The notes: generated by a model not told the origin, from the letters alone. DNA of 64,000 nucleotides from an uncultured Flavobacteriaceae bacterium (GCA_947494715.1 CANLWG010000013.1:124001-188000), one strand, 5' to 3'. Positions 35,882 through 45,824 are shown, counted from the first letter of the stretch. Numbers and translations are program-made.

Positions 35882-36709
35882 ATGGGTTTAAAGATAGCCA
35901 TACAGGGAATTAGGGGATCCAATCACCATCAAGTAGTGAGGGAATATTTTGATGATAAGGTGGATTTAGTGGAATGTCTGTCCTTTCATGGTTTGGTGGA
36001 CCACTTGCTGGACGGTTCTGCGGACAAGGGCGTAATGGCCATTGAAAACTCCATAGCCGGATCTATTATTCCCAACTACGCTTTGATAAATGACAATGGC
36101 TTGCATATCATTGGCGAGCATTATTTGAATATCCACCACAATCTAATGGCTTTGAAGGGGCAGCATATAGACGATATCATCGAGGTTCGTACCCACCCTA
36201 TGGCCTTATTACAGTGTAGGGAATTTTTGAAGACCCAACCCCATATTAAAATGGTGGAAGATGTGGATACTGCGGAAACCGCCAGGCGAATCCAAGAACA
36301 CTGTTTAAAGGGTATTGCGGCGATAGCGCCCCAGGTAGCTTCCGAACTGTACGGCCTTGAAATCATTGCCAAAGAGATACAGACCATAAAGAACAATGCC
36401 ACTAGATTTATTATTGTAAAAACCAAGAACAAGGAACTCCCTAAGGACGAAATCAACAAGGCGTCCCTGCGGTTTGAAACCGATCATAAACGAGGCAGTT
36501 TGGCGGCGGTACTCAATGTAATGAGCGATTGTAATCTGAATTTGACCAAAATTCAGTCCCTGCCCATTATAGAGACCCCTTGGAAATATGCTTTTTTTGT
36601 GGACGTTACTTTTGAACAATATGATAATTTTGCCAAGGCCAAAGCACTTTTGGAGATTATGTCCGAAAATTTTAAGGTCTTGGGAGAATATAAAAATGGC
36701 CGGTTATGA
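35882..36709 (+). CDS. pheA: Prephenate dehydratase
   Basis: Converts prephenate to phenylpyruvate. The catalytic domain holds GVMAIENSIAGSI and NNATRFIIV (the conserved Thr-Arg-Phe), followed by a C-terminal ACT domain (GSLAAVLNVMSDCNLNLTKIQSLPI) that should bind Phe. ATG 35882 is chosen; the frame runs further upstream, but that part lies inside the attenuator. 275 residues, no chorismate mutase domain. The stop overlaps the aminotransferase start (ATGA). Confidence 0.95.
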   Translation: MGLKIAIQGIRGSNHHQVVREYFDDKVDLVECLSFHGLVDHLLDGSADKGVMAIENSIAGSIIPNYALINDNGLHIIGEHYLNIHHNLMALKGQHIDDIIEVRTHPMALLQCREFLKTQPHIKMVEDVDTAETARRIQEHCLKGIAAIAPQVASELYGLEIIAKEIQTIKNNATRFIIVKTKNKELPKDEINKASLRFETDHKRGSLAAVLNVMSDCNLNLTKIQSLPIIETPWKYAFFVDVTFEQYDNFAKAKALLEIMSENFKVLGEYKNGRL

Positions 36710-37851
36710 TACAAACGGCAGATAGATTAAAAACAGTTGAGGAATATTACTTCTCCAAAAAGTTGAGGGAGGTACGCCAACTTATGACACAGGGCAGACC
36801 CATTATCAATATGGGTATTGGAAGTCCGGATTTAGATCCCTCGCCGGAGGTTGTGAATACCTTGCAGAATGTGTTAGGGGAATCTGGTGCGCATCAATAT
36901 CAAAGCTATCAAGGTTTACCTGAACTAAGGCATGCCATGGCCGATTTTTACCAATCCAAATTTGGAGTTGCCCTAGACGGGCTAAATGAGATTTTGCCTC
37001 TAATGGGCTCCAAAGAAGGCATAATGCACATAAGTTTGGCTTTTTTGAACGCCGGGGATAATGTACTGATTCCTGATCCCGGGTATCCCACCTATACTTC
37101 GGTCACTAAACTGGTAGGCGCCATTCCCATAAAGTATGACCTGACAGAAGCTAACGAATGGTTGCCCGACTTAAAGGCTTTGGCAAGTCAGGACCTCTCC
37201 AAGGTAAAGTTAATGTGGATCAGTTATCCGAACATGCCTACGGGAGCTACTATAACACATCAAAAAATGCAAGAATTGGTGACGTTTGCCAAGGAAAATC
37301 AGATTCTATTGGTCAATGACAATCCATATAGTTTTGTATTGAACGAACATCCCACTAGCATTTTGCAAATAGAAGGCGCCAAAGAGGTTGCCCTGGAACT
37401 CAATTCGTTGAGCAAGACCTTTAATATGGCAGGTTGGCGCGTGGGCATGGTAATGGGTAACGAAAGACATATAAATGCGGTGTTGAAGATAAAAAGCAAT
37501 ATGGATTCGGGAATGTTCTATGGGATACAACAAGGGGCGGTAACTGCATTGCAAAGTGGAGGGGAATGGTTTAAAAAACTGGATGCCAAATATGCGTCCA
37601 GACGTCAATTGATGTTCGCCTTAGTGGATAAGTTAAACTGTACCTATAATAAGAATTCAGCGGGGATGTTTGTATGGGCCAAATTACCGGAAGGGAGCAA
37701 ATCTTCAGAAGAATTTATTGATGAGGTGCTTTACGATAAAGATGTTTTTATAGCACCCGGCACTATTTTTGGGAGCAATGGTGAGGGTTATATCAGGTTT
37801 TCACTTTGTGTAAAAGAGGATAAGATCAAGGAAGCAATAGATCGATTTTAG
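36706..37851 (+). CDS. Class I/II aminotransferase, probably aromatic
   Basis: 381-residue fold-type I PLP enzyme. Substrate and cofactor residues are visible in NMGIGSPDLDPSPEV, YQSYQGLPELRHAMADFY, PNMPTG, NDNPYSFVL and the PLP-lysine motif NSLSKTFNMAGWRVGM. Placed between pheA and tyrA, it should transaminate phenylpyruvate and 4-hydroxyphenylpyruvate, or prephenate; sequence alone does not decide. Overlaps pheA by four bases. Confidence 0.88.
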   Translation: MIQTADRLKTVEEYYFSKKLREVRQLMTQGRPIINMGIGSPDLDPSPEVVNTLQNVLGESGAHQYQSYQGLPELRHAMADFYQSKFGVALDGLNEILPLMGSKEGIMHISLAFLNAGDNVLIPDPGYPTYTSVTKLVGAIPIKYDLTEANEWLPDLKALASQDLSKVKLMWISYPNMPTGATITHQKMQELVTFAKENQILLVNDNPYSFVLNEHPTSILQIEGAKEVALELNSLSKTFNMAGWRVGMVMGNERHINAVLKIKSNMDSGMFYGIQQGAVTALQSGGEWFKKLDAKYASRRQLMFALVDKLNCTYNKNSAGMFVWAKLPEGSKSSEEFIDEVLYDKDVFIAPGTIFGSNGEGYIRFSLCVKEDKIKEAIDRF

Positions 37852-37907
37852 AAATGAAAAAAATGAAATTTTCCTTTATTGATTTGGAAAAGTTTAATAG
37901 CTAAGGA

Positions 37908-38768
37908 ATGAACATATTCGTCATAGGTATAGGTTTAATTGGAGGCTCCTTTGCAAAGGATATAAAAAGTTTACGTCCCGACTCGAAAATATTCGGATTG
38001 GATACCAATATGTCTCATCTGGATGAAGCGCTATCCTTGGATATAATTGATGTAAAATCCGGCTATCAGGATTTACACCTTGCAGATATGGTCATTGTGA
38101 GTATTCCGGTAGATGTTTTGGTGACGGAACTACCCAAAATTTTGGATGCCGTTAACGATGATTGTGTAGTCCTTGATGGTGGATCTACCAAAACTTTGGT
38201 TTGCAAAACTTTGGAGAATCATCCCAAACGCAGGAATTTTTTGGCTTGTCATCCCATTGCAGGAACAGAGTTTTCCGGCCCGTCAGCTGCGATGGAAGGT
38301 CTATATAATGGTAAGACCAACATTATCTGTGAAGTGGAAAAGACCGCTTTTAAACTACAGGAGCGAGCTTTGGGACTGTTTCAGGAAATGGGCATGCGAA
38401 TTCGCTATATGAATCCGCTTGCGCATGATAGACATATCGCCTATGTATCACATTTATCGCACATTAGCTCATTTATGCTGGGGAAGACGGTTATAGAAAA
38501 GGAGAAAAACGAAAGGGATATTTTTGATATGGCCGGCAGTGGATTTGAAAGTACGGTTCGTTTGGCCAAAAGCTCCCCGGCCATGTGGACGCCCATTTTT
38601 GAACAGAACAAGGAAAATGTAGTTGAGATACTGGAGGACTATATCCAAAACTTGGAAGCGTTCAAAAGGCTCCTTTTGGAGAATGACTATGAGGGCATTT
38701 ATACTGAAATGGACAACACCAATAAAATAAAGGAAATCTTAAAAGGAATACCACTTAACAAACAATAA
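37908..38768 (+). CDS. tyrA: Prephenate dehydrogenase
   Basis: Makes 4-hydroxyphenylpyruvate for tyrosine. The NAD-binding motif is IGIGLIGGSFAKD, the substrate region is HPIAGTEFSGPSAA, and the helical C-terminal domain has DRHIAYVSHLSHISSFML. 286 residues without a fused chorismate mutase; that activity is in the next gene, one base downstream. Controlled by the attenuator upstream of pheA. Confidence 0.93.
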   Translation: MNIFVIGIGLIGGSFAKDIKSLRPDSKIFGLDTNMSHLDEALSLDIIDVKSGYQDLHLADMVIVSIPVDVLVTELPKILDAVNDDCVVLDGGSTKTLVCKTLENHPKRRNFLACHPIAGTEFSGPSAAMEGLYNGKTNIICEVEKTAFKLQERALGLFQEMGMRIRYMNPLAHDRHIAYVSHLSHISSFMLGKTVIEKEKNERDIFDMAGSGFESTVRLAKSSPAMWTPIFEQNKENVVEILEDYIQNLEAFKRLLLENDYEGIYTEMDNTNKIKEILKGIPLNKQ

Positions 38769-38769
38769 A

Positions 38770-39852
38770 ATGGAGAATACAAAGGAATTGAGAAAATGGT
38801 TGGACGATATGGAACTGCCACATCCATTGGTGATAGCCGGACCCTGTAGCGCGGAAACCGAGGAGCAAGTATTAAGAATTGCCCATGATTTAAAGGATAC
38901 GGATGTAAACTATTATCGCGCTGGTATATGGAAACCACGTACCCGTCCGGGAAATTTTGAGGGTGTGGGTGCATTGGGCCTAAAATGGTTGCAGAAGGTG
39001 AAGGAGGAGACCGGGTTAAAGACAGCTACGGAAGTTGCCAATAGGAACCATGTAGAGCTGGCCTTGGAACATGACATTGATTTGTTGTGGATCGGTGCTC
39101 GATCAACGGTAAGCCCATTTATTGTACAGGACATTGCCGATGCACTAGAGGGAACGAACAAAATTGTTTTGATAAAGAATCCGGTAAACCCCGATCTTTC
39201 CTTGTGGTTAGGTGCTGTGGAACGTTTGTATACGGCCAACATCAAAAAGTTGGGGGTTATTCACCGTGGTTTTTCGACCTACGAAAAATCCAAATATCGA
39301 AATATTCCGGAATGGCAGTTGGCCATTGAGCTACAGACCAAATTTCCGGACTTGCCCATTATAAACGATCCATCCCATATTACCGGAAAAAGAGATATGA
39401 TCTTTGATGTATCCCAGACGGCCTTGGATCTGAATTTTGATGGATTAATGATCGAGACGCACTATGACCCCGACAACGCATGGAGCGATGCAGCGCAGCA
39501 AGTAACACCCAAAAGATTGGTACAAATTATGGAAGATCTAAAAATTAGAAAGGAGACCGATAAGGAGGCAGAATACAATAGCAAATTGAATAACCTAAGG
39601 GCCCAAATAGACATTATCGATAATCAACTGATCGATATGCTAGGAAAACGCATGAAGGTTTCTGATGGTATAGGGGAGCTCAAAAAGCAACGTAATGTGG
39701 CGGTGCTTCAGACCAACCGATGGAACGCCATTTTGGGAAAAATGATCTTGGAGGGCGAGTCCAAAGGATTGAGTGAGGAGTTTGTATTAAAAATGTTCAA
39801 GGCCATCCATCAGGAATCCATTAACCATCAGGAAAAAATCATCAACGCCTAA
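38770..39852 (+). CDS. Bifunctional DAHP synthase / chorismate mutase
   Basis: First and branch-point enzymes of aromatic synthesis in one 360-residue protein. Residues 1-260 are type I-beta DAHP synthase (AGPCSAETEEQVLRIA, YRAGIWKPRTRPGNFEGVG, IHRGFSTYEKSKYRN, NDPSHITGKRD). Residues about 270-360 are an AroQ-type chorismate mutase (LRAQIDIIDNQLIDMLGKRM, then the C-terminal helices). The fused mutase probably makes the synthase sensitive to prephenate or chorismate. Last gene of the pheA operon. Confidence 0.94.
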   Translation: MENTKELRKWLDDMELPHPLVIAGPCSAETEEQVLRIAHDLKDTDVNYYRAGIWKPRTRPGNFEGVGALGLKWLQKVKEETGLKTATEVANRNHVELALEHDIDLLWIGARSTVSPFIVQDIADALEGTNKIVLIKNPVNPDLSLWLGAVERLYTANIKKLGVIHRGFSTYEKSKYRNIPEWQLAIELQTKFPDLPIINDPSHITGKRDMIFDVSQTALDLNFDGLMIETHYDPDNAWSDAAQQVTPKRLVQIMEDLKIRKETDKEAEYNSKLNNLRAQIDIIDNQLIDMLGKRMKVSDGIGELKKQRNVAVLQTNRWNAILGKMILEGESKGLSEEFVLKMFKAIHQESINHQEKIINA

Positions 39853-39867
39853 ACTATTGAAGGTAAG

Positions 39868-39912
39868 CGAAGCAATCTGTTCGTTAGAGTTTAAAACTGA
39901 CAGATTGCTTCG
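39868..39912. repeat. 13-bp perfect inverted repeat after the aromatic operon
   Basis: CGAAGCAATCTGT (39868-39880) and ACAGATTGCTTCG (39900-39912) are exact complements around a 19-base spacer. There is no T-run. It may stabilise the 3' end of the operon mRNA, and it resembles the AGATTGCTTCG-type dispersed hairpin repeats common in bacteria. Confidence 0.7.
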
Positions 39913-39979
39913 TCACTATACTTTCTGGTATTGACTTAAGAATACAATTTTATATCGTAGGAGCTAAAACGGTAGTCTA

Positions 39980-40432
39980 CTAATCCTTCTTAAAAACATA
40001 ACGGGTAATAAAAATACCCTGGCCATCCTTATCCCCTGCATCGGATTCAACGGCACTTGTCACAAAGACCAGTTCCCATCCATCAGCCGCCATCGCAGTT
40101 AATTTGGATGACGTAACTGCATCATTGGCCGCAATGTTCTGAAAACGGATTCCAGCAATATTGTAAAAATTCAGGAGTTTGGTTTCCTCAAAGTTTTTTA
40201 CCCGAATATTCCCTCGCTTGGACTTGTTCCTTGTATTGTCTTCTTCCGTCTGCTCCGAGGTGTATTCCACAAAATCCTTTTCTTCTTGTGCATCGATAAT
40301 TCGAGACCTGCCAATTCCACTGGGGACAATGGATTCCACACTTGTTATTATCTTAAATTGTTGGGCATGGGTTTCAAAAGTGGCAGCGATAGCAAGACAG
40401 ATAATAAATAGAATTTTTTTCATTGTTTTCAC
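39980..40432 (-). CDS. Hypothetical exported protein
   Basis: 150 residues with a signal peptide (MKKILFIICLAIAATFETHAQ; a start three codons downstream at Met4 is equally good). The mature part is hydrophilic and ends with a segment, LTAMAADGWELVFVTSAVES, that recalls DUF4177-like small proteins. No family is firmly recognised. It is divergent from rsgA, separated by about 97 bases. Confidence 0.7.
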   Translation of the reverse strand: MKTMKKILFIICLAIAATFETHAQQFKIITSVESIVPSGIGRSRIIDAQEEKDFVEYTSEQTEEDNTRNKSKRGNIRVKNFEETKLLNFYNIAGIRFQNIAANDAVTSSKLTAMAADGWELVFVTSAVESDAGDKDGQGIFITRYVFKKD

Positions 40433-40488
40433 GATTTAATTGTTAGAATTGGCCCAAAGATACTCTGATTCTTAAAAAGAAAAATCGG

Positions 40489-40496
40489 TATTTTTG
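40489..40496 (+). promoter_or_regulatory. -7 box of rsgA
   Basis: TATTTTTG matches TAnnTTTG and predicts a transcript start near 40501. This argues for ATG 40530 as the rsgA start, because the more upstream TTG would overlap the promoter. Confidence 0.5.
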
Positions 40497-40529
40497 CTTC
40501 GGCATAGCTATGATAAATTTTTGGACGTA

Positions 40530-41483
40530 ATGACGGGAGTCGTGTATAAATCTACAGGGAGTTGGTATACCATCAAAACGGATAGCGGAAAATTCTATGA
40601 CTGTAGAATTAAGGGAAAATTTCGCATTAAAGGTATCAAAAGCACAAATCCGGTTGCGGTCGGAGACAAGGTGAAATTCGAAATAGAGCAAATTGGGGAT
40701 GAAACCATTGGAATTATTTTCGAAATAAAAGATCGGAAAAATTATATCATTCGAAAATCGGTAAATCTCTCCAAACAGACCCATATCATTGCCGCCAACT
40801 TAGATCAGGTCTTTTTGATAGTTACTTTGAACAACCCTGTGACCCATACCATTTTCATAGACCGTTTCTTGGCTACTGCGGAAGCCTATGACATTCCAAC
40901 TGTTTTGTTGTTCAATAAAATGGATGCCTATGGAGAGGAAGAGTCGGCCGAGGTAAAATATTTGATCAACCTATATCAAGATGTGGGATATACCTGTATA
41001 AGCATATCGGCAAAAACCGGAAGAAATGTAGACCAAGTGAAGGAATTGATGCTCAATAAAACTAGTATGTTTTCAGGTCATTCAGGCGTGGGGAAATCCA
41101 CCTTAATCAATAAATTGGAACCTTTTTTGGACATTAAGACCGCAGAAATATCTGAACAACATCTACAAGGACAGCATACCACTACATTCGCCGAAATGTT
41201 CGATTTGAGCTTTGGTGCGCGGATTGTAGATACACCAGGGATAAAGGGCTTCGGTATGGTGGATATGGATGAGGACGAAATCGGGGATTATTTTCCTGAA
41301 TTTTTTAGACTGAAGAACAATTGTAAATTCAACAATTGTTTGCATTTGGACGAACCAAAATGTGCGGTCAAGGAAGCCTTGGAAAAGGATGAGGTATCTT
41401 GGAGTAGGTATCGGAGTTATGTACAAATGGTAACAGGGGAGGAAGATACCTATAGAATGGATAATTATGGTAAAACGGATTAA
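40530..41483 (+). CDS. rsgA: Small-ribosomal-subunit GTPase RsgA
   Basis: Circularly permuted GTPase that assists late 30S maturation. An N-terminal OB fold (VVYKSTGSWYTIKTDSG) is followed by G4 NKMD, G1 SGHSGVGKST and G3 DTPG in that order, then a zinc-binding end CKFNNCLHLDEPKC. 317 residues from ATG 40530. It opens a short run with dtd and mazG-like genes. Confidence 0.95.
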   Translation: MTGVVYKSTGSWYTIKTDSGKFYDCRIKGKFRIKGIKSTNPVAVGDKVKFEIEQIGDETIGIIFEIKDRKNYIIRKSVNLSKQTHIIAANLDQVFLIVTLNNPVTHTIFIDRFLATAEAYDIPTVLLFNKMDAYGEEESAEVKYLINLYQDVGYTCISISAKTGRNVDQVKELMLNKTSMFSGHSGVGKSTLINKLEPFLDIKTAEISEQHLQGQHTTTFAEMFDLSFGARIVDTPGIKGFGMVDMDEDEIGDYFPEFFRLKNNCKFNNCLHLDEPKCAVKEALEKDEVSWSRYRSYVQMVTGEEDTYRMDNYGKTD

Positions 41484-41525
41484 ACATAGTATACTTTTCT
41501 CAGAAGGAAGGTTTGGAAGCGGATT

Positions 41526-41978
41526 ATGCGAGTAGTGATTCAAAGAGTATCGAAGGCCAGTGTAACTGTAGAAGGGAAAATAGTTTCAAAGATCAATGAA
41601 GGTCTTCTTGTTTTATTGGGGATAGAAGATGCCGATGGAAAAGAAGATATCGAGTGGTTGTCCCGAAAAATCGTAAACCTGCGCATTTTTAATGACCTAG
41701 GAGGGGTAATGAATCGTTCGTTATTGGATATCAATGGCACTGCTCTTGTGGTCAGTCAATTTACCTTACATGCATCTACCAAAAAAGGGAATAGACCATC
41801 CTACATAAAAGCTGCAAAACCCGATGTTTCCATTCCATTGTATGAAAAATTTGTACAACAAATGGAAATGGATTTGAATAAAAAAGTGGGAACAGGAGTT
41901 TTTGGTGCCGATATGAAAGTAGAATTATTGAATGATGGTCCGGTGACCGTCGTTATGGATACAAAGAACAGGGAATAA
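41526..41978 (+). CDS. dtd: D-aminoacyl-tRNA deacylase
   Basis: Removes D-amino acids (and glycine mischarged on tRNA-Ala) from tRNA. The cross-subunit motifs are ALVVSQFTLHAS (SQFTL) and LNDGPVTVVMD (the GPVT form of NxGPxT). 150 residues, full length. The stop overlaps the next start by one base (TAATG). Confidence 0.96.
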   Translation: MRVVIQRVSKASVTVEGKIVSKINEGLLVLLGIEDADGKEDIEWLSRKIVNLRIFNDLGGVMNRSLLDINGTALVVSQFTLHASTKKGNRPSYIKAAKPDVSIPLYEKFVQQMEMDLNKKVGTGVFGADMKVELLNDGPVTVVMDTKNRE

Positions 41979-42304
41979 TGAGCATAAAGAAACTACAGCA
42001 GGAAGTAGATAATTGGATAAAGCAGCACGGCGTACGCTATTTTAACGAGCTTACAAATATGGCCCAACTCACCGAGGAGGTAGGAGAGGTGGCACGTATC
42101 ATTGCTCGAAGATATGGCGAACAGAGCGAAAAGGAATCCGATAAGGAAAGAGATTTGGGAGAGGAATTGGCGGACGTCCTTTTTGTAGTCCTTTGTTTGG
42201 CAAACCAGACAGGCGTGGATTTGCAGGAAGCTTTCGATCAAAAATTGGCGTTAAAGACCCAACGTGATCATAATAGGCACCAAAACAACAAAAAGCTCAA
42301 ATAG
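41978..42304 (+). CDS. MazG-like nucleotide pyrophosphohydrolase
   Basis: 108-residue all-alpha NTP pyrophosphohydrolase. The metal-binding EExxE and ExxD signatures are TEEVGEVARIIAR and GEELADVLFVVLCLAN. The single-domain form resembles house-cleaning enzymes rather than full MazG. Translationally coupled to dtd; the nucleotide hydrolysed is not known. Confidence 0.88.
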   Translation: MSIKKLQQEVDNWIKQHGVRYFNELTNMAQLTEEVGEVARIIARRYGEQSEKESDKERDLGEELADVLFVVLCLANQTGVDLQEAFDQKLALKTQRDHNRHQNNKKLK

Positions 42305-42307
42305 TGC

Positions 42308-42315
42308 TATCTTTG
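42308..42315 (+). promoter_or_regulatory. -7 box of aroA
   Basis: TATCTTTG fits TAnnTTTG, 27 bases before the TTG start of aroA. No good -33 element is visible. Confidence 0.4.
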
Positions 42316-42341
42316 GGCCTTACCATTAGAACTGCATTAGA

Positions 42342-43571
42342 TTGAAACTACACCTGTCGCCTCCATTGACCAAACTACTAAATTCCAATATCCGGATTAC
42401 GGGCTCAAAAAGCGAGTCCAATCGTTTGTTATTACTACAAGCATTGTATCCCAATATTGAGATTGATAACCTTTCCAATTCCGATGATGCCGAAGTCATG
42501 CAAAAAGGACTGGGCACAAGTAGGGGAGTTGTGGATATCCATCATGCCGGTACCGCCATGCGATTTCTTACAAGCTACTTTGCCTCACAGGAAGGCAAGG
42601 AAGTTCTTCTTACAGGTTCGCAACGTATGACCGAGCGTCCCATAAAAATCTTAGTGGATGCACTTTGCGATTTAGGTGCCGAAATTGAATATGAAAAGAA
42701 CAATGGATACCCCCCCATAAAAATTAAAGGGAAGAAACTAACCAGAAATAAAGTAAGTCTTCCTGCCAATATCAGCAGCCAATATATTTCCTCATTGCTA
42801 CTGATTGCACCGGGTCTGGGAAATGGTCTGGACTTGGACTTGAAAGGGAAAATTACATCTGTTCCGTATATAAAAATGACTTTGGCCCTATTGGAACAAA
42901 TTGGCGTACGGACAAGTTTTGAAGGGAACACGATTAAGGTATATCCCAAAAAATCCGTGGATTCAAAAACTCTGGTGGTAGAATCTGATTGGAGCTCTGC
43001 TTCCTATTTTTATAGTATAGTTGCCCTTAGTGAAGTTGGTTCTGAAGTTATCTTATCATCCTATAAAAAGAATAGCCTGCAGGGTGATAGCGTGCTTGCA
43101 GAGATTTACAAAAATTGGGGGGTGAACACCAATTTCAGGGAAAATGAAATCAGCCTAAGAAAAACGGCCGACCTGAAGCCCGAAAGTTTGAACTTGGACC
43201 TTTCAAATACCCCGGACACCGCCCAGACTATTGCTGTTACTTGTTTTGGACTGGGAGTCGGGTGCCATCTTACAGGATTACATACCCTAAAAATAAAGGA
43301 AACGGATAGACTGGAAGCCCTGCATACAGAGCTCTCCAAATTGGGTGCCGATATAACCGTATCGGATAAGGACTTGGTATTACGTCCGTCAGATCGAATA
43401 AACAAAGACGTGACCATCGATACCTATAATGACCATAGAATGGCTATGGCCTTTGCTCCCTTGGCCATGAAAACTTCAATGTATATGAACGATGCCGAAG
43501 TGGTCTCAAAGTCCTATCCCGACTTTTGGAAAGACCTTGAAATACTCGGTTTTAGGGTGCAGAGACTATAA
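42342..43571 (+). CDS. aroA: 3-Phosphoshikimate 1-carboxyvinyltransferase (EPSP synthase)
   Basis: Sixth shikimate step. Substrate residues are in ITGSKSESNRLLLLQAL, LTGSQRMTERPI, SSQYISSLL and IKETDRLEALHTEL; DTYNDHRMAMAFAPLA is near the end. 409 residues, a little shorter than E. coli AroA. The start is TTG 42342, preceded by a -7 box; no in-frame ATG is nearby. It is separate from the attenuated pheA operon. Confidence 0.93.
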   Translation: MKLHLSPPLTKLLNSNIRITGSKSESNRLLLLQALYPNIEIDNLSNSDDAEVMQKGLGTSRGVVDIHHAGTAMRFLTSYFASQEGKEVLLTGSQRMTERPIKILVDALCDLGAEIEYEKNNGYPPIKIKGKKLTRNKVSLPANISSQYISSLLLIAPGLGNGLDLDLKGKITSVPYIKMTLALLEQIGVRTSFEGNTIKVYPKKSVDSKTLVVESDWSSASYFYSIVALSEVGSEVILSSYKKNSLQGDSVLAEIYKNWGVNTNFRENEISLRKTADLKPESLNLDLSNTPDTAQTIAVTCFGLGVGCHLTGLHTLKIKETDRLEALHTELSKLGADITVSDKDLVLRPSDRINKDVTIDTYNDHRMAMAFAPLAMKTSMYMNDAEVVSKSYPDFWKDLEILGFRVQRL

Positions 43572-43659
43572 TTCGTATTTAATCCCTGTTTTACTTGACA
43601 ACCCCTATGGCCACATTGTATATTTGCACCCGCAAAAATCGCTAACTTAATTCACTTTC

Positions 43660-44709
43660 ATGAAATTATCGCACTTCAACTTTGAACTTCCCAAGGATTT
43701 ATTGGCAGAATACCCGACTGAAAATAGGGATGAGTCCAAATTAATGGTTATCCATAGGGATTCTGGTAAAATAGAACACAAGATGTTCAAGGACCTTATC
43801 GATTATTTTGACGAAGGCGATGTTATGGTTCTGAACAATACAAAGGTCTTTCCGGCAAGGTTATATGGAAACAAGGAAAAGACAGGAGCCCGTATCGAAG
43901 TCTTTTTATTACGGGAACTGAACGAGGAACAACGTTTATGGGACGTGTTGGTTGATCCGGCACGTAAAATCCGAATTGGCAATAAACTATATTTTGGGGA
44001 TGATGAAAGCCTTGTGGCAGAAGTTATCGATAACACCACATCCAGAGGAAGGACATTACGTTTTTTATATGACGGAGCCTATATTGACTTTAGAAGGAAA
44101 CTTAGGGAATTAGGGGAGACACCCTTGCCAAAATATATAAAACGGAATGTGGAACCAGAAGATGAAGAACGCTATCAAACCATTTATGCCAAGCATGAAG
44201 GAGCTGTGGCGGCTCCAACTGCCGGACTTCACTTTTCCAAGCATTTATTGAAACGTTTGGAGATTAAAGGAGTGAATTTCGCGGAATTGACCTTGCATGT
44301 TGGTTTGGGGACCTTTAACCCAGTGGAGGTAGAAGATCTTTCCAAACATAAAATGGATAGCGAAGAATTGATTATAGACGAAAAAGCGACGGAAGTTGTC
44401 AATCGTGCCAAGGAAAAAAGAAAAAGAGTATGTGCGGTAGGCACTACGGCAATGCGAGGATTGGAAAGTGCAGTTTCTTCTGAACAGACATTGAATACGT
44501 TTGATGGGTGGACCAACAAATTCGTTTTCCCGCCTTATGATTTCAGTATTGCCAATTGTATGATTACTAATTTTCACTTGCCCAAATCTACCTTGCTTAT
44601 GATGGTATCTGCCTTTATAGGCCACGATCTCATGAAAAGGGCCTATAAAGAAGCTATTTTGGAAGGATATCGCTTCTATTCCTATGGGGATGCCATGTTG
44701 ATTATATAG
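43660..44709 (+). CDS. queA: tRNA preQ1 ribosyltransferase-isomerase
   Basis: Adds the cyclopentenediol part of queuosine to tRNA using SAM as ribosyl donor. [21 protein letters not shown] at the N-terminus, [25 protein letters not shown] and [16 protein letters not shown] are strong family motifs. 349 residues, complete. Followed by an intrinsic terminator. Confidence 0.96.
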   Translation: MKLSHFNFELPKDLLAEYPTENRDESKLMVIHRDSGKIEHKMFKDLIDYFDEGDVMVLNNTKVFPARLYGNKEKTGARIEVFLLRELNEEQRLWDVLVDPARKIRIGNKLYFGDDESLVAEVIDNTTSRGRTLRFLYDGAYIDFRRKLRELGETPLPKYIKRNVEPEDEERYQTIYAKHEGAVAAPTAGLHFSKHLLKRLEIKGVNFAELTLHVGLGTFNPVEVEDLSKHKMDSEELIIDEKATEVVNRAKEKRKRVCAVGTTAMRGLESAVSSEQTLNTFDGWTNKFVFPPYDFSIANCMITNFHLPKSTLLMMVSAFIGHDLMKRAYKEAILEGYRFYSYGDAMLII

Positions 44710-44731
44710 GAAGGTTCAAATAAGTTATAGG

Positions 44732-44770
44732 AATCCTGCCTACCAAGTCATCGGTTCGGCAGGATTTTTT
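44732..44770 (+). terminator. Intrinsic terminator after queA
   Basis: AATCCTGCC (44732-44740) pairs with GGCAGGATT (44758-44766), followed by a run of T. It ends 14 bases before the rlmN start. Confidence 0.85.
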
Positions 44771-44783
44771 ATCTTTTCACGTA

Positions 44784-45824
44784 TTGGAAACAAAAAAGAA
44801 GGACATACGGGCACTTACTAAGGAACAATTGCGTGGTTTTTTCATGGACCAAGGCGATAAGGCATTCCGTGGCAATCAGGTCTATGAATGGCTTTGGCAG
44901 AAATCCGCACATTCCTTTGACGTGATGACGAATCTTTCCAAGGAGACCCGAGGGCTTTTGAGAGAGTATTTTGTCATCAATCATATTCGCGTAGATCAAA
45001 TGCAGCGGAGCAAGGACGGTACCATAAAAAATGCCGTACGATTGCATGACGGGTTGGTAGTGGAATCTGTTTTAATACCTACGGCAAACCGAACCACCGC
45101 TTGCGTTTCCAGCCAAGTGGGATGTAGTCTGGATTGTAAGTTCTGTGCTACGGCTCGTTTAAAACGGATGCGTAATTTGAACCCTGATGAAATCTACGAC
45201 CAAGTGGTGGCTATCGATAATGAAAGTAGGCTCTATTTTAATCGGCCTTTGAGCAATATCGTATTTATGGGAATGGGCGAACCTTTGATGAATTATAACA
45301 ATGTGCTAAAGGCTATTGATAAGATTACCTCCCCGGCTGGACTCGGAATGTCCTCGAAACGTATTACGGTCTCTACATCAGGGGTGCCCAAAATAATCAA
45401 AAAAATGGCGGACGATGGGGTAAAATTCAAATTGGCGGTATCCCTTCATTCGGCAATTGACGAAATACGAACATCCATAATGCCATTTAATGCCACGTTT
45501 ACTTTGACCAACCTACGGGAGGCTCTGCAATACTGGTATAATAGGACCAAAAGTAGAATCACTTATGAGTATGTGGTCTGGGAAGGTATTAACAATACAC
45601 AAAGAGATGTGGATGCCTTGGTGGACTTCTGCAAATTTGCACCCTCCAAAGTAAACCTTATAGAATACAATCCGATCGATGACGGTAAATTTCAACAAGC
45701 CTCAAAAACAGCACTAGATAGATATGTGGGTACCTTAGAGGAAAACGGGATTGTGGTTACCGTTAGGCGTTCTAGAGGTAAGGATATCGATGCGGCCTGT
45801 GGCCAATTGGCAAATAAACACTAA
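44784..45824 (+). CDS. rlmN: 23S rRNA (adenine-2503-C2)-methyltransferase
   Basis: Radical-SAM methylase of 23S rRNA A2503 and some tRNAs. The cluster motif is CSLDCKFCATARLKRMRNL, GMGEPLMNY is the RlmN/Cfr signature, and ITVSTSGVPKIIKKM follows. The C-terminal catalytic Cys is in AACGQLANKH. 346 residues from a TTG start. The following 209-base gap contains only low-complexity GGCAGTTGTAGTTGGCAGTT-like sequence. Confidence 0.95.
   Translation: METKKKDIRALTKEQLRGFFMDQGDKAFRGNQVYEWLWQKSAHSFDVMTNLSKETRGLLREYFVINHIRVDQMQRSKDGTIKNAVRLHDGLVVESVLIPTANRTTACVSSQVGCSLDCKFCATARLKRMRNLNPDEIYDQVVAIDNESRLYFNRPLSNIVFMGMGEPLMNYNNVLKAIDKITSPAGLGMSSKRITVSTSGVPKIIKKMADDGVKFKLAVSLHSAIDEIRTSIMPFNATFTLTNLREALQYWYNRTKSRITYEYVVWEGINNTQRDVDALVDFCKFAPSKVNLIEYNPIDDGKFQQASKTALDRYVGTLEENGIVVTVRRSRGKDIDAACGQLANKH

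Noticed and set aside
40494-40529. Upstream extension of rsgA from a TTG codon
   Set aside because: The TTG lies within the -7 box; ATG 40530 fits the family N-terminus.
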